Source: Turneriella sp. (GTDB lineage: Bacteria > Spirochaetota > Leptospiria > Turneriellales > Turneriellaceae). Taken from it: a stretch of DNA of 64,000 nt. Every line of letters starts with the position of its first letter. Position 1 is the stretch's first letter. Shown piece after piece: positions 34,260 through 41,367 of this stretch. A program made the position numbers and the translations under genes. The stretch lies in contig JABARV010000005.1 in assembly GCA_019186965.1 (NCBI GenBank), positions 1-64,000 of the forward strand, given 5' to 3'. The notes below the pieces were generated by a model. It worked only from the letters and a program-made list of their open reading frames with translations, had not been told where the DNA came from and ran no database searches.

Positions 34260-35235
34260 AAATGTGTATTATATGGTAGAATAAAAGCGCAAAAAGGCCG
34301 CTTACGGGGATAGTAATTATCCACGCCCAAAAAAGCTTAACGGTAATTCCCCAACGCACCGAACTGATGCGTTTTGCAAGCCCAACGCCAATGATACTTC
34401 CCGTAATCGTGTGTGTTGTGCTTACGGGAATCCCTAATTCGCCTGTTGTAAAGAGTGTCACCGCGCCCGCCGTTTCGGAAGCAACGCCTTCAAACGCAGT
34501 GAGCTTGGTAATTTTAGTACCCATTGTTTTTACGATACGCCATCCGCCAAAAAGGGTACCAACGCCAATTGCTGAATAACAACTAATGACAACCCATTGC
34601 GGTAATTCGGTCAAAACTTGAATTTTACCCGTAACGAGCATTGCCGCGCCAATAATTCCCATTACTTTTTGCGCGTCGTTACCACCGTGTCCCAACGAAA
34701 ACGCTGCAGAAGATAAAAGCTGTAATCTACGAAACCATTTTTCTGTACGCATCGGGTGCGAGTTTTTGCACAGGTGTAAAAGGATAATCGAGTTCATATA
34801 CGACATAATCATCCCTAAAAAAGGCGCAAGTACAATAAAAAGGATAATCGGCCAAATTTTTTCCATGTGCACGACGCCAAAACCTGCGTGCGCAACAGCA
34901 GCGCCCGCAAAGCCGCCTATAAGCGTATGCGACGAACTCGAAGGAATACCAAAATACCAAGTAATAAGGCTCCATGCAATTGCCGCGAGTAGCCCCGCCA
35001 TAATAACAAAAAGGGTGATTGCGCTCGTATCGACAGTTTTTGCGACTGTGTCGGCGACATGGTGCTCAAAAATATAGTACGCCAAAAAGTTAAAAACCGC
35101 TGCCCAAATAACTGCCTGCAGTGGGGATAAAACCCGTGTCGCAACAATTGTCGCTATGGAATTTGCTGCATCGTGAAAGCCATTGATAAAATCAAAAAGT
35201 AACGCTAAAATAATAACAATGACAAAAAGTTCCAT
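34243..35235 (-). CDS. pit: Pit-family inorganic phosphate transporter
   Basis: 330 aa, about ten membrane helices. Both signature copies of the family are present: FINGFHDAANSIA at the N-terminus and LGHGGNDAQKVMG at mid-length, plus GIPSSSSHTLIGG and GIPVSTTHTITG. It takes up phosphate (usually as metal-phosphate) with proton or sodium. The gene starts 1 bp after the DUF47 gene stop and its end overlaps the phosphatase gene, forming one unit. No PhoB or pho box is evident. Confidence 0.96.
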   Translation of the reverse strand: MELFVIVIILALLFDFINGFHDAANSIATIVATRVLSPLQAVIWAAVFNFLAYYIFEHHVADTVAKTVDTSAITLFVIMAGLLAAIAWSLITWYFGIPSSSSHTLIGGFAGAAVAHAGFGVVHMEKIWPIILFIVLAPFLGMIMSYMNSIILLHLCKNSHPMRTEKWFRRLQLLSSAAFSLGHGGNDAQKVMGIIGAAMLVTGKIQVLTELPQWVVISCYSAIGVGTLFGGWRIVKTMGTKITKLTAFEGVASETAGAVTLFTTGELGIPVSTTHTITGSIIGVGLAKRISSVRWGITVKLFWAWIITIPVSGLFALLFYHIIHIFVPDA

Positions 35236-35236
35236 T

Positions 35237-35884
35237 TTAAGAATACTTTATAACGATGCTTTCCATAACATCCGCGACATCTTCGCAACTGTCGGTTGCC
35301 GTTTCGAGAACGGCAAAAAGTTCCTTCATTTTAATGAGATTAATCGCGTTTTTTTGTTTAAGGAAAAGGTCTTTGATGGCAGCGTTAAAAATATGATCTG
35401 CCTGGTTTTCCAAGCTATGCACTTGTACAAGAAGCTCAGTAATTTTGTGCCGTTCTTTTAAATTCATGAGAAGAGGGGTCGCTTGCGCCAAAATTTCAAT
35501 TTGTTTTTTGAGCACCTTGGCGATTTCAATTGCAGGTTCGGGAAAAGTCGCAATATTATAGAGCCGCGTACGCGCCGCCGCCCCTTGGATGTTGTCGGCA
35601 ATGTCGTCCATTGAGGATGCTAAGGCATGCACGTCTTCACGATCAAACGGGGTGATGAATGTTTCTTCCAAAGCGACATAAACGGAATGGGTTATATCGT
35701 CCCCTACGTTCTCGAGCCGGTCAACCTCTTTACAAAGCCTTTCCCTGTTTTTTGCGTTACGCTCTGCCATTAGCTGCGTTAGCGCGTCGGCAAGTTGGAT
35801 TAAGTTATCGGTATCTTTTTTAAAAAGTGGGCCGAAAGTGCGATCCTTAGGGGATAAGAATCTAAAAAAGCTTGTAAGGGACAT
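35237..35884 (-). CDS. DUF47/PhoU-like phosphate transport regulator
   Basis: 215 aa, all helical, of the PhoU-like DUF47 family (EDVHALASSMDDIADNIQG and the C-terminal EDVADVMESI are the paired E/D-xxx-D metal-binding repeats). The family is coded directly before Pit transporters and is thought to hold back transport or join the transporter to phosphate sensing. A good ribosome-binding site (GAGG, 6 nt before ATG) is present. It is the first gene of the unit. Confidence 0.93.
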   Translation of the reverse strand: MSLTSFFRFLSPKDRTFGPLFKKDTDNLIQLADALTQLMAERNAKNRERLCKEVDRLENVGDDITHSVYVALEETFITPFDREDVHALASSMDDIADNIQGAAARTRLYNIATFPEPAIEIAKVLKKQIEILAQATPLLMNLKERHKITELLVQVHSLENQADHIFNAAIKDLFLKQKNAINLIKMKELFAVLETATDSCEDVADVMESIVIKYS

Positions 35885-35934
35885 GTGTTACCTCGTAAGA
35901 CTGAAATGAGACGCCTCTTATATCGTAAAGTCGT

Positions 35935-35963
35935 TTGACAGCGTGTTTTTAATCAAAGTTATC
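35935..35963 (+). promoter_or_regulatory. hisB: Promoter of hisBHA
   Basis: TTGACA (35935-35940, perfect), 17 bp, GTTATC (35958-35963, weak -10). ATG 35972 follows 8 nt later, so little or no leader is expected. There is no attenuator or leader peptide between promoter and hisB, so classical histidine attenuation seems absent. Confidence 0.45.
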
Positions 35964-35971
35964 CCTGTTCC

Positions 35972-36565
35972 ATGAGAAAAGCGCGTATCGAACGCAAAAC
36001 CAACGAAACGGGCATCGAACTTACCTTAGACCTCGACGGCACGGGAAAACTTTCGGGCAAAAATCCCATCCCCTTTTTCAACCACATGCTACAGCATACC
36101 GCAAAATACAGTATGTTCGATTTAGACCTCAACCTTAATGGAGACATCGAAATCGACTGCCACCATTCTGTCGAAGATACAGGGATTGTACTGGGCGAAG
36201 CGTTGCGGCAAGCGGTAGGTATTAAGGAAGGAATTTTTCGTTATGGTTCGTTCACCCTCCCCATGGACGAGACGCTCACAACAGTCACGGTCGATTTATC
36301 GGGAAGGCCCTACTTCATATACCGTGGCGAACCATTAAAGACAATGGGTAAATTTGGTATTTACGACTCTGAACTCAGCCTTGAGTTTCTACACAAGCTT
36401 TCGATACACGCCGCAATGAATCTGCACGTACAAGTACACTACGGCGAAAACCGCCACCACATACACGAGTCGATTTTCAAGGCTTTGGGGTTTTCCTTGC
36501 GGCAAGCGGTTGCTATCGATGCACGCCGTGCAAACGAAATTCCGTCTACAAAGGGAAGTTTGTAG
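35972..36565 (+). CDS. hisB: Imidazoleglycerol-phosphate dehydratase
   Basis: 197 aa, the monofunctional form. It carries out the sixth step of histidine synthesis and binds two Mn ions. The metal-binding repeats are intact: [26 protein letters not shown] and [14 protein letters not shown]. No phosphatase domain is fused, so histidinol phosphatase must be separate. hisH follows after 4 nt; the two are co-translated. Confidence 0.97.
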   Translation: MRKARIERKTNETGIELTLDLDGTGKLSGKNPIPFFNHMLQHTAKYSMFDLDLNLNGDIEIDCHHSVEDTGIVLGEALRQAVGIKEGIFRYGSFTLPMDETLTTVTVDLSGRPYFIYRGEPLKTMGKFGIYDSELSLEFLHKLSIHAAMNLHVQVHYGENRHHIHESIFKALGFSLRQAVAIDARRANEIPSTKGSL

Positions 36566-36569
36566 CAGG

Positions 36570-37202
36570 ATGCGTGCGCGTGCAGCGAATGCAGATATTA
36601 CCCTCCTCGATTTTGGCATGGGCAACATCCGTTCGCTCCAAAAAGCGTTCGAGTTTTTAGGTGCGCACGTTACTGTAACAGAAGATGCAGCGCGTGCGGC
36701 AAAGTCGGATGTTCTTTTGCTACCGGGAGATGGCGCCTTTGTACAAGCAATGCGCGGCCTAAAAAATCGCCAACTCGACGAAGCAATTTGGGAAGCACAC
36801 CAAAAACAAAAAATTATTTTTGGTATATGTATTGGTTTCCAAATTTTTTTTGAAAGCTCTACCGAATTTGGTGCCGAAAAAGGATTGGGTCTTGTAAAAG
36901 GAAAAATTACCCGCCTTAAAAAAAATACTGAGGCGAAATGGATACCGCACGTCGGATGGACGACGACTGATTTTTTACCGCATAGTATTTTAGGAAAAAA
37001 TATCGAACCCCACTCGATGTTCTATTACGTACACAGCTTCGCAAACCACGGGAAACATGAATTTGCGGCGGCAACAACAAACTACGGGCAGCTTTTTACG
37101 TCAGCCTTGGAACACGAAAATTTATTCGCGGTACAATTCCATCCCGAAAAATCGCATACCGCCGGATTAACTCTTATCAAAAATTTTTTGGAGTGTTTAT
37201 GA
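36570..37202 (+). CDS. hisH: Imidazole glycerol phosphate synthase, glutaminase subunit
   Basis: 210 aa from ATG 36570, which lies 4 nt after the hisB stop behind CAGG; a longer frame inside hisB is not used. Class I glutamine amidotransferase: the nucleophile Cys is in GICIGFQ (the usual form is GICLGMQ), His and Glu in AVQFHPEKSHTAG. It supplies ammonia to HisF; hisF is not in the window. Its stop overlaps the hisA start (ATGA). Confidence 0.94.
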   Translation: MRARAANADITLLDFGMGNIRSLQKAFEFLGAHVTVTEDAARAAKSDVLLLPGDGAFVQAMRGLKNRQLDEAIWEAHQKQKIIFGICIGFQIFFESSTEFGAEKGLGLVKGKITRLKKNTEAKWIPHVGWTTTDFLPHSILGKNIEPHSMFYYVHSFANHGKHEFAAATTNYGQLFTSALEHENLFAVQFHPEKSHTAGLTLIKNFLECL

Positions 37203-37942
37203 AACTTATCCCAGCGCTCGATATCTTGGACGGTAAAGTTGTGCGTCTTTCGCAAGGTAACTACCAAACAGCCAAGGTCTACTACCAGTACCCTGTCGAT
37301 TTGGCGTTCCACTTTGCCGACAACGGCGCCGAAAGGTTGCACTTGGTTGACCTTAAAGGCTCAAAAGAAGGGCGGGTATGCGAAGGAAGGCTTTTTGCCG
37401 ACATCCGCCGTAGCGTCAATATCCCCTGCGAAGTAGGCGGAGGAATCCGCAAAATTGAGGACTTCCACTTTTATTTCGACAATGGCTTTCTACCCGAAAC
37501 CGATTTTCTGATGGTAGGCTCACTGCCTTTTGTCGACAAAGACGAATTTGAAAAAATTGTAACGTCTTATGCAAATTCTCTCCTTATGACGGTAGACGCA
37601 TGGGGTAACGAGGTAAAACATTCGGGGTGGCTTAAGGATGCAGGGTACACGGTCGAAAAGCTTATCGGCGAACTTTTTGCCAAAGGGATAAATAACTATT
37701 TAGTAACACAAATCAAAAGAGACGGAATGCTTGAAGGGCCTGATTTTGGGCTTTACGATTTTATCTTACAAAATTTTCCCCAAATAAACCTTATCGCTTC
37801 GGGAGGGGTAAGTTCAATAGACGACTTAGCCCGCCTTGCGCAAAAAAAATTATACGGTGCAATTATTGGCCGTGCGTTTTATGAAGGAAAAATTACTGCA
37901 CAAATGATGCGGGACTTTTCTAACCTACAACAGAAAACTTAA
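37199..37942 (+). CDS. hisA: ProFAR isomerase HisA
   Basis: 247 aa TIM barrel. Catalyses the Amadori rearrangement of ProFAR to PRFAR. The catalytic Asp8 (IPALDILDGKVVRL) and Asp in TVDAWGNEVKHSGW are present, with phosphate-binding GGGIRKIED and ASGGVSSIDD. HisF is a relative, but W-G-N-E-V-K-H-S-G-W near residue 130 is the HisA form. The ATG overlaps the hisH stop. The 3' end overlaps the converging gene by 23 bp. Confidence 0.93.
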   Translation: MKLIPALDILDGKVVRLSQGNYQTAKVYYQYPVDLAFHFADNGAERLHLVDLKGSKEGRVCEGRLFADIRRSVNIPCEVGGGIRKIEDFHFYFDNGFLPETDFLMVGSLPFVDKDEFEKIVTSYANSLLMTVDAWGNEVKHSGWLKDAGYTVEKLIGELFAKGINNYLVTQIKRDGMLEGPDFGLYDFILQNFPQINLIASGGVSSIDDLARLAQKKLYGAIIGRAFYEGKITAQMMRDFSNLQQKT

Positions 37943-38726
37943 AATCACGCATTTTAGTTTCTACATCTTTATAATATTTTTCGTTAAAGACAGCTTCTTC
38001 ATAAGGTTTATGCGTAAAGATGAGCATCTCGCCGCCATGCCACTCGACAACCGCCTTTTTTTTATCGACAATGTTGCCCGAGGTCAAGTTACGCGAAATT
38101 TCGCGAGCACCAATTCCTTTAAGGTCGCGTAAAAGAGAGCGAAAAAATGCTTCTTTAGCGGGATCGTAAAACCTAAACGCACGGTGGAAAAGAAGCGCAT
38201 CGTGAAAGTATTCGGGAAGATTGAACCCCCCGTATGCGTGTGTATCGACAACAAGGCTTCGCAAAAAAGTTTCGATACGGTTAAAAATCCCAAGCCCAGG
38301 AAAATCTTGCCCGGGAAAAAGCAACTTTTCCCAAGCACGGTTTGTTTTTTTATCATGTGCGCGTAAAATATGGCGCGACTCGAGCCAATCGATAAAAAGC
38401 ATTTTAAGTGCGGGCATTAAAGGATGGCGGTGGAGTTTAAAGTGCGAAAGCCTTAGGCGCATGTGGAGAATTTTTTCGCCTTTGTATGTTAAATAAAACC
38501 TGTGGTCGCGCTCCGTCAAAAAATCAAGCTCAAGCTTAATAGGATAATAACCACGCGCCTTTAGCTCAGTAATAATCTGCGCTTTTTCGAGCGCATGCCA
38601 AAGCTCTTCTTCTGTATAGGTCGATAAAAAAAGTTTTTTTCCATCACCAAAATGTGTTGCCCCTAAAAGCTCATCGCTAAAATCGATTTCTTCCAAGTCT
38701 TGAAAATCGAAGCGTTTAGAGTTCAT
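37920..38726 (-). CDS. Unknown 268-aa protein coupled to a deacetylase gene
   Basis: 268 aa, no signal or membrane segment. It is rich in aromatic and charged residues; the middle part (HMRLRLSHFKLHRHPLMPAL) is notably His/Arg-rich and a LPEYFHDALLFHRAF segment follows. I do not recognise a family. The start overlaps the stop of the HDAC-like gene by 4 bp, so both are made together and may share a task. The end overlaps hisA, tail to tail, by 23 bp, with no terminator. It may bind nucleic acid or a substrate of the deacetylase, but nothing proves this. Confidence 0.65.
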   Translation of the reverse strand: MNSKRFDFQDLEEIDFSDELLGATHFGDGKKLFLSTYTEEELWHALEKAQIITELKARGYYPIKLELDFLTERDHRFYLTYKGEKILHMRLRLSHFKLHRHPLMPALKMLFIDWLESRHILRAHDKKTNRAWEKLLFPGQDFPGLGIFNRIETFLRSLVVDTHAYGGFNLPEYFHDALLFHRAFRFYDPAKEAFFRSLLRDLKGIGAREISRNLTSGNIVDKKKAVVEWHGGEMLIFTHKPYEEAVFNEKYYKDVETKMRDFKFSVVG

Positions 38727-39607
38727 AATCTATCGTGAAATATTCGGATTGTCTGCGCGTGTAGGTGTACCGTTTCTTTCATGTTACGCGCATAACCACC
38801 CGCTGTAAGAGTTACAATGGGCACACTAGGCATAAAACTTTTAATGCACCTATCGCGTTCAGCAATCCCTTCTGCAGTAAGCGAAAGTCCACCCAATGTA
38901 TCTTCTTTATACACATCGACACCTGCAAGATAGAAAATAATTTCAGGTTGGATGATTTCTTTAACGATTGCAAGGTTCTCTTTAAGTATTTTTAAATACT
39001 CACCATCGCCAATATGGGACTCTAATTCAACATCATGGCTCGACTGTTCTTTAGGCGGATAGTTCTCCTTCTCGTGCATAGAAAAAGTATATGTGTTTTC
39101 GTCTTTTTGGAGGAGCACCGCAGTTCCATTTCCTTGGTGAACATCAAGATCAATAACGGCGATTTTCATTTTCGGATTTTCTTGGCGCAACGCCGCAATT
39201 GCCACGGCAACATCATTAATGTAACAGAAGCCTTCTGCATGGTCTGCAAACGAGTGGTGAAAACCTCCCGACAAGTTTGACGCAACGCCATGCTTTAAAG
39301 CTATTGCCGCAGCCAGCACTGTTCCTTGCGTTGCTGCAAGCACCCCCTCAACGATTCTATTGTCGATGGGAATTTCAGCACGCTTTGTTTTTTCGGTAAG
39401 GCGTGCGGCTAAAAAGTCTTTAAGGTATTTTTTAGTGTGCACACGCAAAAGATCTTCTTCGTCGATAAGGGTGGGTTCGTTCCAAATCCATCTTTCGTAC
39501 TTGAGTTCATCGTAAAGCAAGCGGTATTTCTCAGCAGAAAGAACATGCGTATAGTCAGTTAAATCGTATTTGGGGGAGTAAATAAGGTTTCCTGTTTTTC
39601 GTATCAT
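38723..39607 (-). CDS. Histone-deacetylase-family amidohydrolase
   Basis: 294 aa. Zinc hydrolase of the arginase/HDAC fold, class II-like (AcuC, acetylpolyamine amidohydrolase). The charge-relay histidines are in LSGGFHHSFADHAEGFC, zinc ligands in VIDLDVHQGNGT and in the later D in LAGVDVYKED; the active-site glycine-rich LTAGGYARN is present. Bacterial relatives deacetylate acetyl-lysine of enzymes such as acetyl-CoA synthetase, or acetylpolyamines. A TATAAA box ends 8 nt before the ATG. A sirtuin is coded elsewhere in this window (55397), so both deacetylase classes occur. Confidence 0.92.
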   Translation of the reverse strand: MIRKTGNLIYSPKYDLTDYTHVLSAEKYRLLYDELKYERWIWNEPTLIDEEDLLRVHTKKYLKDFLAARLTEKTKRAEIPIDNRIVEGVLAATQGTVLAAAIALKHGVASNLSGGFHHSFADHAEGFCYINDVAVAIAALRQENPKMKIAVIDLDVHQGNGTAVLLQKDENTYTFSMHEKENYPPKEQSSHDVELESHIGDGEYLKILKENLAIVKEIIQPEIIFYLAGVDVYKEDTLGGLSLTAEGIAERDRCIKSFMPSVPIVTLTAGGYARNMKETVHLHAQTIRIFHDRL

Positions 39608-39615
39608 TGTTAATC

Positions 39616-39644
39616 TTTATAATTTGCTATTTAGCGCACGGGAA
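39616..39644 (-). promoter_or_regulatory. Promoter of the HDAC-like gene
   Basis: Minus strand: TTCCCG (39644-39639, weak -35), 17 bp, TATAAA (39621-39616), 8 nt to ATG 39607. No Shine-Dalgarno sequence fits between; initiation is probably nearly leaderless. Confidence 0.4.
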
Positions 39645-39685
39645 ACGAGTATTGATTTCCACCGGCTCTATAATCAAGCAATATA

Positions 39686-39736
39686 ATGGGTAAACGGCGT
39701 AAAGGCTTCTTTAAGAAAAAAAAGCGTAAACTTTAG
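39686..39736 (+). CDS. Candidate 16-aa basic peptide
   Basis: ATG-started frame of 16 codons reading MGKRRKGFFKKKKRKL, then TAG. A perfect -10 consensus TATAAT (39669-39674) ends 11 nt before the ATG; the -35 is poor. The last codons form the left arm of a hairpin (39722-39762). Tiny, strongly basic proteins of this kind are known as ribosomal accessory proteins, but the sequence matches none I can name. It could equally be chance in a regulatory gap. Confidence 0.35.
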   Translation: MGKRRKGFFKKKKRKL

Positions 39737-39762
39737 GATGTCCGATAAAACCATTTACGCTT
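39722..39762 (+). terminator. AAGCGTAAA hairpin
   Basis: AAGCGTAAA (39722-39730) and TTTACGCTT (39754-39762) are perfect inverted copies around a 23-nt loop, followed by GATTTTAT. It may end the transcript of the small upstream ORF. Its right arm overlaps the -35 (TTGATT) of the P83/100 gene promoter. Confidence 0.45.
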
Positions 39763-39790
39763 GATTTTATGAGGCCAAATTCCCGATAAT
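39761..39790 (+). promoter_or_regulatory. Leaderless-type promoter of the P83/100 gene
   Basis: TTGATT (39761-39766), 18 bp, GATAAT (39785-39790), then 5 nt to ATG 39796. The -10 matches 5 of 6 consensus bases. The transcript would begin about at the start codon. Confidence 0.5.
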
Positions 39791-39795
39791 CACTT

Positions 39796-41358
39796 ATGTG
39801 CAAAAAATATTTTTACCTTTTTTTTCTTGGCCTTTTTATGCCGCTTGCGGCTTGGGCGGTTGGTGTTGACGAAAAAGAAATCAAAAGCCAAACAAGCTTC
39901 AAATTTATCAACAGTCCCGATACAAGCGGCTCAGATACTGTTCGTGCGATCAAAGGTATTGGGCGTAACCTCGCCATAAGCGGTAATTCTGGCGCATATA
40001 GCGTAATCCATGCAATTGGGCCTAAAGGCGAAAAATTTGACGCTGACATTATTTTAATTGGTAAAAACGCGACCGTAAACCATATCAAAAACATCCGCCG
40101 CATCATAGAGGGCTACCTTGTACAAAAATATAAATACTCGCAACAAGACGCCGCGTCGCTTGCGCTTTTTGTTACTTATTACAATGGATTTTATAGAAAA
40201 AATATCAATTACTTTAAAGAAAACTACAAACCTGTAGTCACGCGACACATTACGCCACAAAATGTGGGGCTCGACCGCAAGTATTCAGGTTGGCCCGGCA
40301 AGTCGCGTATTATAATTCCACTAAGCGATGGTGGCGAAAAGCCCGATGCAGGAAAAATTGGTGAAAAGGATGTCATGGAAGAGGTCCGTAAAAACGAAAA
40401 GAAGACCAAGGACCGCGAAAACATAACGAAACTCCAAGAAAAAGAGATACAAAGGAAAGAACGGCAAATTACCAAGCAAAAAGAACAAATTACTAAACGA
40501 AAAGAAAATATAGCAGAAAAGGAAAAAAACATCCAAGAAGAAAAGAAAAAGAATGAGAACAACCCAAACGCAGAAGATAAAAAGAAAAAAGAAGATGAGA
40601 TAGCAAAAAAAGAAGAAGAAATTAGAAAAGAGAAAGAAGAAGTAAAAAAAGAAGAAGAAAACGTCGCAAAAGAAGATAAAAAAATTGAAGAAAGAAAAAC
40701 AGAAATCGCGCAAAACAAGCAAAACATACAAGCCGATAAAAATGCGCAGGCGCGGGCAGAGCAACGTAAAAACGAAACTCCTGCACAGCGAGAGGCAAGA
40801 CTTGACGCTAAAGAAAAAGAACTAAAAGAGAACCGTAAAGAAGACAGCATCTTTGGCGGCAACCTATACTATTTGCGCGTACGCGATTTTTCTTCCGACG
40901 GAAAATACCGAAACGACTTTTACATCATCGATCCTAAAAACCGAAAAGTACGCGTAAAATCGCCTTACACAGGTATCGTAGGTAAAAAATTTGACGTTGT
41001 CGATAAAGACGTCATCGTAATTGGCGAGAAAAAAACTCCCGCAGGCGTGAAGCATTATCTTGTCCGCTTAGACGGTGAAACTCTTATCGATAAAAAATAC
41101 GGTAGCGACGAGGTGTTTTGGCGCGGTTTTGTCGAGGTACGCGAAAACGAGATCTACGCCATTGTAAATCACAACGACGCATACTATCTTGGTAAATTCG
41201 ATAAAGATTTAAAATTGTTGCAACGGAGCGAGGTTAAAGTATACGAAGACACTTTTTTCTCTTTCTACGAAAATACCATTTACGTAAATAGCGCCGACCG
41301 TAAAATTGAAGTTTTAAACCGCGCCGATTTAAAAGCAGCGGGTAGTATCATCCCCTAA
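39796..41358 (+). CDS. P83/100-family antigen (spirochaete)
   Basis: 520 aa. Signal peptide to about residue 21 (MPLAAWAVGVD). Three parts: an N-terminal domain (about 22-190, with QTSFKFINSPDTSGSDTVRA, NLAISGNSG and YNGFYRKNI) characteristic of the P83/100 family of Borrelia and Treponema; a highly charged coiled coil of Lys/Glu/Asn/Gln (about 195-350); and a C-terminal beta domain from about 355 (SIFGGNLYYLRVRDFS) that ends without a membrane anchor. It is exported; P83/100 is associated with the cell envelope. The exact function is not established. Followed after 9 bp by the PlsC-GpsA fusion gene. Confidence 0.93.
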   Translation: MCKKYFYLFFLGLFMPLAAWAVGVDEKEIKSQTSFKFINSPDTSGSDTVRAIKGIGRNLAISGNSGAYSVIHAIGPKGEKFDADIILIGKNATVNHIKNIRRIIEGYLVQKYKYSQQDAASLALFVTYYNGFYRKNINYFKENYKPVVTRHITPQNVGLDRKYSGWPGKSRIIIPLSDGGEKPDAGKIGEKDVMEEVRKNEKKTKDRENITKLQEKEIQRKERQITKQKEQITKRKENIAEKEKNIQEEKKKNENNPNAEDKKKKEDEIAKKEEEIRKEKEEVKKEEENVAKEDKKIEERKTEIAQNKQNIQADKNAQARAEQRKNETPAQREARLDAKEKELKENRKEDSIFGGNLYYLRVRDFSSDGKYRNDFYIIDPKNRKVRVKSPYTGIVGKKFDVVDKDVIVIGEKKTPAGVKHYLVRLDGETLIDKKYGSDEVFWRGFVEVRENEIYAIVNHNDAYYLGKFDKDLKLLQRSEVKVYEDTFFSFYENTIYVNSADRKIEVLNRADLKAAGSIIP

Positions 41359-41367
41359 GGATCGGGC

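Noticed and set aside
36510-36569. Longer HisH N-terminus inside hisB
   Set aside because: ATG 36570 follows the hisB stop behind CAGG and gives the family-length N-terminus.
40224-40862. Long minus-strand Ser/Phe-rich frames opposite the P83/100 coiled coil
   Set aside because: They mirror the Lys/Glu codons (AAA/GAA giving TTT/TTC) of the real gene and have no start signal.
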